The translations under genes and the position numbers were made by a program. The notes under the pieces are model-generated. The model was not told the origin of the DNA, did no database searches, and worked only from the letters and a program-made list of their open reading frames with translations. Below are positions 53,712-61,581 of a DNA stretch of 64,000 bases, in pieces. Every line of letters begins with the position of its first letter. The first letter of the stretch is position 1. This stretch comes from JACVRX01 sp963831385. Its GTDB lineage: Bacteria; Actinomycetota; Actinomycetes; Jiangellales; Jiangellaceae. Where the stretch lies: the NCBI GenBank assembly GCA_963831385.1, contig CAWHPW010000006.1, positions 140,992 to 204,991 of the forward strand, given 5' to 3'.

Positions 53712-54563
53712 TCACGCCACCGGCACCAACGCGGTCAGGATCAGCCAGGCCACCGGAGCCGTCGGAAGCAACGAGTCGAGCCGGTCCATGATCCCGCCGT
53801 GGCCGGGCAGCAGGGTGCTCATGTCCTTGAGCCCGAGATCACGTTTGATCATCGACTCGCCGAGGTCGCCCAGGGTCGCGGTGACCACTGCCGCCACACC
53901 GAGAATGGCGCCCGCGCGCCAGTCACCGTCCAGGGTCAGGACGACCGCAAGCATGCCCACCGCCAGACAAGCGACGATCGAGCCGGCAAAGCCCTCCCAG
54001 GACTTCTTGGGGCTCACCGTCGGGGCCATCGGGTGGCGGCCGGCCAGGACTCCGGCGACGTATCCGCCGGTGTCCGAGGCAGCGACGACGAGGATGCACG
54101 TCAGCACCCGCCAGGCTCCATCGGTGGGCTGCAGCAGCAGCATCGCGAACCCGGCCAGGAACGGCACGTAGACGGCGACGAAAATGCCCGCGGTGACGTC
54201 GCGCGAATAGCCCTGCGCACTCTCGCCGAGCCGCCACACCACGACGGCGACCACGGTGAGGCCCAGCACGACCACGAGGGTGTCGGCTCCGCCGACATAT
54301 GCGCCGACGAGCATGAGCACGGACCCGAGCATCAGCGGCACCAGCGGAATCCGCACTCCGCGAGTTGCCAGGGCCTGTCCGAGCTCCCACACGGCGATCC
54401 CGATGGCGATCACTGCCAGTCCGACGAACGCCGGCTTCCAGATGAACAGCGTCCCGAGGACCAGGGCGGCCAAGCCGAGTCCGACGACCGTGGCGGCACG
54501 CAGATCGCGGCCCGCTCGGCCGTGTCCCGGGACTGTCCTCGGGACCGGCCCGTCGGTCGTCAT
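53712..54563 (-). CDS. cdsA: Phosphatidate cytidylyltransferase
   Basis: 283 residues with about seven membrane helices and the C-terminal CDS signature SMIKRDLGLKDMSTLLPGHGGIMDRLD in two pieces (S-x2-KR-x4-KD-x4-LPGHGG-x2-DR-x-D). It makes CDP-diacylglycerol for PgsA. A short polar, basic N-terminus precedes the first helix. It is 2 bases downstream of frr, as in other actinobacteria; here rlmN is not found on the other side. Confidence 0.94.
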   Translation of the reverse strand: MTTDGPVPRTVPGHGRAGRDLRAATVVGLGLAALVLGTLFIWKPAFVGLAVIAIGIAVWELGQALATRGVRIPLVPLMLGSVLMLVGAYVGGADTLVVVLGLTVVAVVVWRLGESAQGYSRDVTAGIFVAVYVPFLAGFAMLLLQPTDGAWRVLTCILVVAASDTGGYVAGVLAGRHPMAPTVSPKKSWEGFAGSIVACLAVGMLAVVLTLDGDWRAGAILGVAAVVTATLGDLGESMIKRDLGLKDMSTLLPGHGGIMDRLDSLLPTAPVAWLILTALVPVA

Positions 54564-54565
54564 GG

Positions 54566-55123
54566 TCAGACCTCGAGGAGCTCGGATTCCTTGTGCTTGA
54601 GCAGGTCGTCGACCTGGTCGACATAGGACCTGGTCAGCGCATCGAGCTGCTTCTCGGCCCGGTTCACGTCGTCCTCGCCGACGTCCCCGTCGCGGGCCAG
54701 CTTGTCCAGAGCGTCCTTGGCGTGCCGGCGGATATTGCGAATGGCCACCCGGGCATCCTCGGCCTTGTGCTTGGCCAATCGGGTGTACTCGCGGCGCCGT
54801 TCCTCGGTCAACTGCGGCAGCACGACCCGGAGGAGCTGCCCGTCGTTGTTGGGGTTCACGCCGAGGTCGGAGTCACGGATAGCGCGTTCGATTGCGGCGA
54901 GCGAGGTCTTGTCATATGGCTGAATCGTGATCATTCGAGCGTCGGCGACGTGGAACGATGCGAGCTGGTTGACCGGCGTCGACGTGCCGTAGTAGTCGAC
55001 GACGATCTTGTTGAACAACGACGGGTGCGCGCGGCCGGTCCGGATGGCGGTGAAGTCCTCCTTGGCGACGGACACGGCCTTGTCCATTTTCTCCTCGGCC
55101 TCGAGGAGGGTGTCGTCGATCAC
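54566..55123 (-). CDS. frr: Ribosome recycling factor
   Basis: 185 residues, the standard length, with IDDTLLEAEEKMDKAVSVAK at the start, IRTGRAHPSLFNKI, and TEERRREYTRLAKHKAEDAR. It splits post-termination ribosomes with EF-G. GTG 55123 is used because AAGGAG precedes it and it gives the family N-terminus. Part of the rpsB-tsf-pyrH-frr-cdsA operon, with 94 bases to pyrH. Confidence 0.96.
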   Translation of the reverse strand: MIDDTLLEAEEKMDKAVSVAKEDFTAIRTGRAHPSLFNKIVVDYYGTSTPVNQLASFHVADARMITIQPYDKTSLAAIERAIRDSDLGVNPNNDGQLLRVVLPQLTEERRREYTRLAKHKAEDARVAIRNIRRHAKDALDKLARDGDVGEDDVNRAEKQLDALTRSYVDQVDDLLKHKESELLEV

Positions 55124-55217
55124 CGTGGCTCCTTCGGGTGCTCGGGGCAGCCGCCCCTGCGGCGTCGTATGCGAGTGACCGTACCCTCCAGTGCCCGAGG
55201 CGGACACCGGCGGCCGG

Positions 55218-56021
55218 TCATGGTGCTTCCGGTGCCGTCTCGATCAGCGCCGTCGGCACGTCGGCCGCGACCAGGGTGCCGATCGCGTCGCCCCGAATGG
55301 CGCGTGCGATGCTGCCGTCCTCCCCGAGCCCGAAGACCACGATGGGAAGCCGGTTGTCCATGCAGAGGCTGAACGCAGCGGGGTCGGCGACGGACAGCCG
55401 CCGGCGCAACACCTCGGCATAGGTGATCGTGGCGAACTTGCGCGCCGACGGATCCACTTGCGGGTCAGCCTCGTAGACACCATCGACTCGGTTCTTCGCC
55501 ATCAACAGCCGATCGCAGCCGATTTCCAGCGCCCGCTGGGCGGCCACCGTGTCGGTGGTGAAGTACGGCATGCCGGCCCCTGCGCCGAAGATCACGACGC
55601 GGCCCTTCTCCAGATGGCGCGAGGCGCGACGCGGAATGTACGGCTCGGCGACCTGGCCCATCGCGATCGCCGTCTGCACCCGGGTGTCGACGCCCTGCTT
55701 CTCTAGGAAGTCCTGCAGCGCCAAGCAGTTCATGACCGTGCCCAGCATGCCCATGTAGTCGCCCCGCGCGCGGTCCATGCCATGCTGCTGCAGCTCTGCA
55801 CCCCGAAAGAAGTTGCCGCCTCCCACCACGATGGCCACCTGAACGCCGGTGGCGACGACGACGGCGATCTGGCGGGCGATCAGATGCACGACGTCGGGAT
55901 CAACACCGACGGCGCCACCGCCGAAGACCTCGCCGGACAACTTGAGCAGGACTCGACGCGGTGGCTGGGCAGCCGGCACGACCGGGGGCGGGATCACCTG
56001 GGTCACAGTCGTGTCCGCCAC
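55218..56021 (-). CDS. pyrH: UMP kinase
   Basis: 267 residues of the amino-acid-kinase fold: RVLLKLSGEVFGGG, VAIVVGGGNFFRGAEL, DYMGMLGTVMNCLALQD, and the ATP-site LLMAKNRVDGVYEADP. It phosphorylates UMP to UDP. The N-terminal 20 residues (Pro/Val-rich) are an extension before the family start. GTG 56021, 11 bases after tsf stops. Confidence 0.95.
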   Translation of the reverse strand: MADTTVTQVIPPPVVPAAQPPRRVLLKLSGEVFGGGAVGVDPDVVHLIARQIAVVVATGVQVAIVVGGGNFFRGAELQQHGMDRARGDYMGMLGTVMNCLALQDFLEKQGVDTRVQTAIAMGQVAEPYIPRRASRHLEKGRVVIFGAGAGMPYFTTDTVAAQRALEIGCDRLLMAKNRVDGVYEADPQVDPSARKFATITYAEVLRRRLSVADPAAFSLCMDNRLPIVVFGLGEDGSIARAIRGDAIGTLVAADVPTALIETAPEAP

Positions 56022-56031
56022 GGCGCCTACC

Positions 56032-56853
56032 TCAGCCCTGTCCCACCTCGAAGCGGGCGAACCGAGTCACGGTCACACCTGCCTCGGCCAGAAGCGCGCC
56101 AACTGTCCGCTTCAGATCCTGCACCGCGGGCTGCTCCACCAGGACGGTGTCCTTGAAAAAGGCGTTGACCCGGCCTTCGACGATCCTGGCCAGAGCCTGC
56201 TCCGGCTTGCCTTCTTCACGGGCCGTCGCTTCGGCGATCCTCCGCTCGTTCTCGACCGTCGTCGCCGGCACCTCGTCGCGGCTGACGAACTGCGGGCGCA
56301 TCGCCGCGATCTGCATCGCGACGGCGCGAGCAGCGGCAGCGTCGTCGCCGATGTACTCGACGAGAACGCCGACCTGCGGCGGGAGATCGCTCGCGCGGCG
56401 ATGCAGATATGTCACGACGTCGCCGTCAAACACCGCGAGCCGGCGCAGTTCGACCTTCTCGCCGATGACCGCAGCGGCCGAGTCGATCGCCTCGGCAACC
56501 GTCCGGCCATCGGACCGGCTCGCCGCGCGCAGCGCCTCGACATCCTGCGGGCGCGCCGCGGCAGCCGCTGCCACGACCTCCGCGGCCAGCTGCTGAAAAT
56601 CGGCGTTCTTGGCCACGAAGTCCGTTTCACAGGCAAGCTCGATCATCACCGCGCCCTCGGCAGCAACCAGCCCGTTCGACGCTGTGCGCTCGGCTCCCCG
56701 TTTGGCGGCTCGGGCCGCGCCCTTGACGCGCAGCAGTTCGATGGCCGCGTCGAAGTCGCCGTTGGTCTCCGTCAAGGCATTCTTGGCGTTCATCATCCCG
56801 GCGCCGGTGGCATCCCGAAGCCGCTTCACGTCGGCAGCGGCGAAGTTCGGCAT
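56032..56853 (-). CDS. tsf: Elongation factor Ts
   Basis: 273 residues. N-terminal UBA-like domain (FAAADVKRLRDATGAGMMNAKNAL-type segment), the ACETDFVAKN-type core motif (IELACETDFVAKNADFQQLA), and dimerisation region at the end. It is the nucleotide-exchange factor of EF-Tu. ATG 56853, 1 base after the rpsB stop; the frame upstream to 57060 lies inside rpsB and is not native. Confidence 0.95.
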   Translation of the reverse strand: MPNFAAADVKRLRDATGAGMMNAKNALTETNGDFDAAIELLRVKGAARAAKRGAERTASNGLVAAEGAVMIELACETDFVAKNADFQQLAAEVVAAAAAARPQDVEALRAASRSDGRTVAEAIDSAAAVIGEKVELRRLAVFDGDVVTYLHRRASDLPPQVGVLVEYIGDDAAAARAVAMQIAAMRPQFVSRDEVPATTVENERRIAEATAREEGKPEQALARIVEGRVNAFFKDTVLVEQPAVQDLKRTVGALLAEAGVTVTRFARFEVGQG

Positions 56854-56854
56854 G

Positions 56855-57796
56855 TCAGACCTGCCCGGCAGTCTCGTCGGTGAGCCCGACCTGGTCGCTG
56901 GTCGGGGCGCCGGCTTCGTCCGCGAAATCGGCTGCGGCCGCGGCGTCGACTGGCGGTGCGCCTTCAACGTTGTCAGCAGCGGCGTCCACCTCGTCGGTGA
57001 CCGAGCTCTGATCGGGCTGTCCCGCGAGGAGCTCCTTCTCCCACTCGGCCAGCGGTTCAACTCCGGCGAGTTCCGGCCCGGCGGCTTCGTCCCCAGTGGC
57101 TTGGCCGGCCCGGGTCATCAGACCATCGGCGACCGCATCCGCGACGACCCGAGTGAGCAAGGTGACTGCCCGGATCGCGTCGTCGTTGCCCGGGATGGGA
57201 TAGGTGACCTCGTCGGGGTCACAGTTGGTGTCCAAAACCGCCACGATGGGGATGTTGAGCTTTCGTGCCTCGTCGACCGCCAGGTGCTCCTTCTTGGTGT
57301 CGACGATCCACACCGCGCTCGGCACCCGGGCCATGTCCCGGACTCCGCCGAGGCTGCGCTGCAGCTTCTCCATCTCACGCTTGCGCATGAGCAGTTCCTT
57401 CTTGGTGAGTCCGGAGCTCCCGGTCACGTCGAAGTCGAGCTCCTCGAGTTCCTTGAGCCGCTGAAGACGCTTGTGCACGGTCTGGAAGTTGGTGAGCATG
57501 CCGCCCAGCCAACGCTCGGTCACGTATGGCATGCCGACCCGAGTGGCTTGCTCGCGCACCGCCTCCTGAGCCTGCTTCTTGGTACCGACGAAGAGCACGC
57601 TGCCGCCGTGCGCCACGGTCTCCTTGATGAACTCGTAGGCGCGATCGATATAGGACAGCGACTGCTGCAGGTCGATGATGTAGATGCCGTTGCGCTCGGT
57701 GAAGATGAAGCGCTTCATCTTCGGGTTCCACCGGCGGGTCTGGTGACCGAAATGGACGCCGCTCTCGAGCAGCTGCTTCATGGTGACGACGGCCAT
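56855..57796 (-). CDS. rpsB: 30S ribosomal protein S2
   Basis: About 313 residues. Core S2 motifs: MKQLLESGVHFGHQTRRWNPKM, FIFTERNGIYIIDLQ, VLFVGTKKQAQEAV, RWLGGMLTNFQTV, and NIPIVAVLDTNCDPDEV. The acidic C-terminal extension (about 75 residues, rich in Ala, Asp, Glu) is common in actinobacteria. ATG 57796 (MAVVTMKQLL) is chosen; the frame is open to 57862. A 232-base leader separates it from the VOC gene. Confidence 0.95.
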   Translation of the reverse strand: MAVVTMKQLLESGVHFGHQTRRWNPKMKRFIFTERNGIYIIDLQQSLSYIDRAYEFIKETVAHGGSVLFVGTKKQAQEAVREQATRVGMPYVTERWLGGMLTNFQTVHKRLQRLKELEELDFDVTGSSGLTKKELLMRKREMEKLQRSLGGVRDMARVPSAVWIVDTKKEHLAVDEARKLNIPIVAVLDTNCDPDEVTYPIPGNDDAIRAVTLLTRVVADAVADGLMTRAGQATGDEAAGPELAGVEPLAEWEKELLAGQPDQSSVTDEVDAAADNVEGAPPVDAAAAADFADEAGAPTSDQVGLTDETAGQV

Positions 57797-57899
57797 GGCC
57801 GCGCCTACCTCCTCCCGCGCCCGATGTATCGCGCGCGTTGTCCGGTTGTCCGCGACGGCCATGCCGACCGCCGCGCCTGGCGCCCTCGGCCGTCACCCA

Positions 57900-57915
57900 C
57901 CCCGGCGAGCCGGGG
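57900..57915 (-). promoter_or_regulatory. Hairpin in the rpsB leader
   Basis: CCCCGGC (57900-57906) and GCCGGGG (57909-57915) form a 7-pair GC stem with a tight 2-base loop, about 104 bases before the rpsB start. rpsB leaders often carry S2-responsive structures; this one could be part of such a leader, or a terminator-like structure for the upstream gene. The rest of the 57797-58028 spacer has no clear promoter that I could assign. Confidence 0.35.
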
Positions 57916-58028
57916 ACCGGGAGTGAAGAGCCGTGCGCAGGGCGCGCGAATTGTGGCCCGCTCGATCCAGGCCGTCGGTCAGTGTACGTGAGCCGGACGG
58001 GCGCCCACCACTGCGGTACCCGCGCCAC

Positions 58029-58757
58029 TCAGCGGGGGGAAAGCACGCAGAACTCGTTGCCCTCGGGATCGGCGAGCACGACCCAGGGCACGTCCCCCTG
58101 GCCGATGTCGGCGAAGTGTGCACCGAGTGAGCGCAGCCGCTCGATCTCGACGGCCTGATCGTCACCGACGAGCGGGGCTACGTCGAGATGCAGGCGGTTC
58201 TTGACGACCTTGGTGTCCATGGTGCGGAGCAACTCCAGATACGGCCCTCGGCCACTTCCCGATCGCAGCGCCGAGAAATGTGGGCCGCCGTGAGTCACCG
58301 GCCACCCGGTGGCGGCTGACCAGAAGGTCGCCAGCATGGTCGGTGCGACCGCATCCATCACGACTGCCGCGATCGGCCCGGTATCCCGGTATTCGTCGCG
58401 AGGATCGAGCACGCACAACTCGTTGCCTTCCGGATCGGTGAGCACCGTCCAGGGCACGGCCCGCTGGCCTATGTCGACCGGGACCGCTCCGAGTTCACGT
58501 AACCGATCGACGGTCTCGACCTGCTCCTCGATGGAACCGGACTGGACGTCGAGGTGGATTCGGTTCTTCGCGGTTTTCGGCTCTGGTACCGGAACGAACA
58601 CCAGCGCGATGCCATCGTCCGCATCGCCGGGCGGTTCGACAGCAACCTCGTCGGCCTCCTCCATCGCGATCGGCCAGCTGGTGACCTCCGACCAGAACTG
58701 GGCTAGAGCGACTGGATCGAGCGAATCGATCACGACGCAGTCCAGCCGGGTCGTCAC
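58029..58757 (-). CDS. Two-domain VOC family protein
   Basis: About 242 residues made of two glyoxalase-like repeats. Each contains a LDCVVIDSLDPVALAQFW/AVVMDAVAPTMLATFW-type start, a NRIHLDV or NRLHLDV segment, and an end PWTVLTDPEGNELCVLDPR or PWVVLADPEGNEFCVLSPR, so it is an internal duplication. The chemistry of this subgroup is not established. GTG 58757 with AGGGA nearby is chosen over the longer open frame to 58889. Confidence 0.85.
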   Translation of the reverse strand: MTTRLDCVVIDSLDPVALAQFWSEVTSWPIAMEEADEVAVEPPGDADDGIALVFVPVPEPKTAKNRIHLDVQSGSIEEQVETVDRLRELGAVPVDIGQRAVPWTVLTDPEGNELCVLDPRDEYRDTGPIAAVVMDAVAPTMLATFWSAATGWPVTHGGPHFSALRSGSGRGPYLELLRTMDTKVVKNRLHLDVAPLVGDDQAVEIERLRSLGAHFADIGQGDVPWVVLADPEGNEFCVLSPR

Positions 58758-58877
58758 GTCCCTGACCCTACGGTGGCGGGGAGTCGTCATCCACACATCC
58801 GGTTGAGCGAGGACCGGCATCCACAGACCCCCTGGGCCCGACTCCCGCCTGACCGGCCGGCCAGGCACGGTGGCGAC

Positions 58878-59501
58878 ATGTCTCCACAACGCACAGGTGC
58901 TCCTTGCCGGGTCTTCGGCCGCACGGCGACGGCGCTGCTCGGCTGCCTCTGCCTGCTCGCATCGGCGCCCTCAGCGGTACGAGCCGAACCTGGCCGGTGG
59001 ATCGCGCCGCTGGACCCACCGCTCACCGTTGTCCGCGCCTTCGACCCGCCCGCCGCCCGCTGGCTTGCCGGCCATCGCGGAATCGATCTGGCCGCACCAG
59101 AGCATGTTCCTGTCCGCGCCGCCGGCACAGGCGTGGTCACGTTCGCCGGCCTGGTCGCGGGTCGCGGAGTCGTCGTGGTCGGTCATGTCGGTGCGAGTGA
59201 CCAGCTCCGAACCACCTACGAGCCGGTCGCTGCGAGGGTGGTGGTGGGTCAGTCGGTGGACGCGGGTGAACCCATCGGCGTGCTCACAGCAGCCGGCGGG
59301 CATTGCCGCCCCCGGCTCTGCTTGCACTGGGGCGCGCTGCGCGACGGCTCTTACCTCGACCCGATGAGCTTGCTCGAACCGCCAGCACTCCGGCTGCTGC
59401 CGCTGGGACCAGCCACGCTACCCGCGCTGGAGGATCGGTGGTCGACGGCCTCACGCCCGCGGGTGAGCCTGTTCGTACGTCCGGCGCAGCCGCTCGACTG
59501 A
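58878..59501 (+). CDS. Secreted M23-type peptidase-like protein with altered active site
   Basis: 207 residues. Signal peptide (TATALLGCLCLLASAPSAVRA), then a LytM/M23 domain: zinc-ligand motif HRGIDLA with H66 and D70, VRAAGTGVVTFAGLVAGRGVVVV and GEPIGVLTAAGGHC. Where M23 enzymes have HxH (first His catalytic), this has CLHWG, so the first histidine is a cysteine. It may bind peptidoglycan without cutting it, or have low activity. The last 51 bases run antisense to the end of xerC. Confidence 0.85.
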   Translation: MSPQRTGAPCRVFGRTATALLGCLCLLASAPSAVRAEPGRWIAPLDPPLTVVRAFDPPAARWLAGHRGIDLAAPEHVPVRAAGTGVVTFAGLVAGRGVVVVGHVGASDQLRTTYEPVAARVVVGQSVDAGEPIGVLTAAGGHCRPRLCLHWGALRDGSYLDPMSLLEPPALRLLPLGPATLPALEDRWSTASRPRVSLFVRPAQPLD

Positions 59502-60431
59502 TACGTGCGTGTAGATCTGCGTGGTGCCCAATGACGCATGCCCGAGCAGTTCCTGCACGCTTCGCAAGTCCGCGCCGCCCTCCAGCAGGTGCGTCGCTGC
59601 GGTATGCCGAAGACCATGCGGCCCCAGGTCCGGAGCCTCGGGTACGGCCCGGAGGCGACGGTGGACGATTTCGCGCGCCCCCCGAGTACCCAGCCGTCGT
59701 CCCCGCACTCCGACGAACAGAGCATCCCCGGAGTCCGGGCCGGTGAGTACGGGCCGGCCGATCTCGACCCAGTCGCGCAGTGCCCGGCGAGCCGGCACAC
59801 CGTAGGGAACGGTGCGCTCCTTACGGCCCTTGCCCATCACGCGCACAACCCTGCGGTCGTCGTCGAGATCAGCCCGATCGAGTCCGACGAGCTCACTCAC
59901 GCGAATGCCGGTCGCGTACAGCAGCTCCAGCAGCGCGCGGTCACGCAACGCGATCGGGTCAGCGGTGCCGGCGTCATCGGCGACCGCATCCAGCAGAATC
60001 GACGCCTGGTCGACGCGAAGCACTTCGGGAAGAGCTCGTCCACCCTTCGCGCTGGCCAGCAGACGTCCGGGATCAGTCCGCATTAGACCTTGCCGGTACG
60101 CCCAGGCGGTAAATGTGCGGGCGGCGGAGGCGCGCCGGCCGAGTGTGCTCTGCGATCGGCCCTGGCTTCGCTGCCGCGCGAGCCAGCTCCGTAGCGTCGC
60201 GACATCCAACCCGTCGAGGTCAGAGCCGCCCAGCCGAACCAGGTGATCCAACAGGTTGGCGACATCGCCGGTGTAGGCCCGAATCGTGTGCTCAGACCGG
60301 TCGCGCTCCGATCGCAAATAGGCACAGAATCCGCCGAGGACCGTGCCGAGTGCCTCGGGCAGGTTCGGGAGGCTCACGCCGGAGTCGTCCACCGTTCCAC
60401 CGTCCGGGTTGGCACCGGGACGGTCAAGCAC
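59451..60431 (-). CDS. xerC: Tyrosine recombinase XerC
   Basis: 326 residues. N-terminal SAM-like core-binding domain (YLRSERDRSEHTIRAYTGDV) and catalytic domain with R (ATGIRVSEL), K (GKGRKERTV), H-x2-R (HGLRHTAATHLLEGG), H (LGHASL) and Y (TQIYTHV). Resolves chromosome dimers at dif with XerD, under FtsK control; ftsK is also in this window. The GTG start lies 8 bases inside dprA's 3' end; the 3' end overlaps the M23 gene on the other strand by 51 bases. Confidence 0.93.
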   Translation of the reverse strand: MLDRPGANPDGGTVDDSGVSLPNLPEALGTVLGGFCAYLRSERDRSEHTIRAYTGDVANLLDHLVRLGGSDLDGLDVATLRSWLARQRSQGRSQSTLGRRASAARTFTAWAYRQGLMRTDPGRLLASAKGGRALPEVLRVDQASILLDAVADDAGTADPIALRDRALLELLYATGIRVSELVGLDRADLDDDRRVVRVMGKGRKERTVPYGVPARRALRDWVEIGRPVLTGPDSGDALFVGVRGRRLGTRGAREIVHRRLRAVPEAPDLGPHGLRHTAATHLLEGGADLRSVQELLGHASLGTTQIYTHVSVERLRRTYEQAHPRA

Positions 60432-61581
60432 CGCCGCGCCGTGCGAGTTGCCAGCCCGTGGCGGCCGGAATGACGAAACCTCCTACAGAAAGCTCAGCCA
60501 GCGCCGCAATGCAGGCCGCTGCCTCGAGACCGGTGTCCCGGCAGATCGTGTCGACGGTGACGGCTTTCCGTGCCGGCATCGCCTCAAGGACGTCGCGAGC
60601 AATCGGGGCGAGCTCATCCCACGGACGCGGCTCTCCTTGGGCATCATCAGCGGCGTCGACGCCGAGGTCGCCCACCATGTCGATCACCTCCCGCGCGTCG
60701 GTGACCAAGGTGGCGGCACCTTTTCGCACCAGGTCGTGACAGCCCGAAGACATCGCCGAGGTCACCGGTCCGGGCACCGCCAGCACGTCGCGGCCGACGT
60801 CGAGCGCCCAGCCGGCTGTGTTCAGGGCACCGGAACGGACCGCTGCCTCGACGACGACCGTTCCGCGTGTCATCGCGGCGATGAGCCGGTTTCGGGCAAG
60901 GAATCGAAGCCTCGACGGACGCGACCCCGGCGGCAGCTCACTCACCACGATGCCGTTCTCGGCGATCCGCTGCAGGAGGCCCGCATGTCCGCTCGGGTAC
61001 GCGGTGTCGACTCCGCAGGCGAGCACACCGACGGTCGTTCCGCCAACCGCCAGGGCACCACGATGTGCCGCGGCATCGACTCCGTACGCGGCACCTGATA
61101 CGACGGTCCACCCCGCTGTGGCCAGGTCCGCGGCAAGGTCCGCTGCCACACGCAGGCCGTACTCGGTGGCCGCGCGCGCTCCCACGACGGCCACCGAGCG
61201 TTCGGTGACGGCAACCAGATCACTGTTTCCGCGGACCCACAGGCCGAGCGGCGGTGGACCCTGTCGAGGACCGGCGTCGGAAACGAACTCGAGAATTCCT
61301 ACGCTGCCCGGCCATTCGGCATCGCCCGGGCAGAGGAACGTCGCGTTCGCGGCCAGACCCTGCCGGAGCACCTCAGCGCCGTCGATTTCGGAGGCGCGTC
61401 GGAACATCCGCAGATCCGGATCCAGCTGCTCCACGCCGGTCTTGATCAATGCCAGCGCCGCAACCGGACCCGACTCACGCACCGCGTGCGCGACCCGCAC
61501 CGCGGCGAGCGTTCCCGGCTCGACCAGCGCGCACAATGCCGCCCGCGCAGCACGTTCGTCCGACGAGCGGGCGGTCGTCAC
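60424..61581 (-). CDS. dprA: DNA-processing protein DprA
   Basis: 385 residues. Rossmann-fold core with VAVVGARAATEYGLRVAADL, VVSGAAYGVDAAAHRGAL, PSGHAGLL and FLARNRLIAAM, and a C-terminal winged helix (VTVDTICRDTGLEAAACIAALAEL). DprA loads RecA on ssDNA in competence and recombination. It starts at GTG 61581, overlapping comM by 4 bases, and its stop region overlaps the xerC start. Confidence 0.95.
   Translation of the reverse strand: MTTARSSDERAARAALCALVEPGTLAAVRVAHAVRESGPVAALALIKTGVEQLDPDLRMFRRASEIDGAEVLRQGLAANATFLCPGDAEWPGSVGILEFVSDAGPRQGPPPLGLWVRGNSDLVAVTERSVAVVGARAATEYGLRVAADLAADLATAGWTVVSGAAYGVDAAAHRGALAVGGTTVGVLACGVDTAYPSGHAGLLQRIAENGIVVSELPPGSRPSRLRFLARNRLIAAMTRGTVVVEAAVRSGALNTAGWALDVGRDVLAVPGPVTSAMSSGCHDLVRKGAATLVTDAREVIDMVGDLGVDAADDAQGEPRPWDELAPIARDVLEAMPARKAVTVDTICRDTGLEAAACIAALAELSVGGFVIPAATGWQLARRGGA

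Noticed and set aside
57797..58028. Possible tRNA or small RNA gene in the rpsB leader
   Set aside because: No cloverleaf, no TTCGANNC T-loop and no CCA end; only a short GC hairpin.
59451..60431. Integrase of a mobile element
   Set aside because: The tyrosine recombinase has XerC-type length and motifs and sits in the conserved rpsB-xerC-dprA-comM context, with no att-like repeats.
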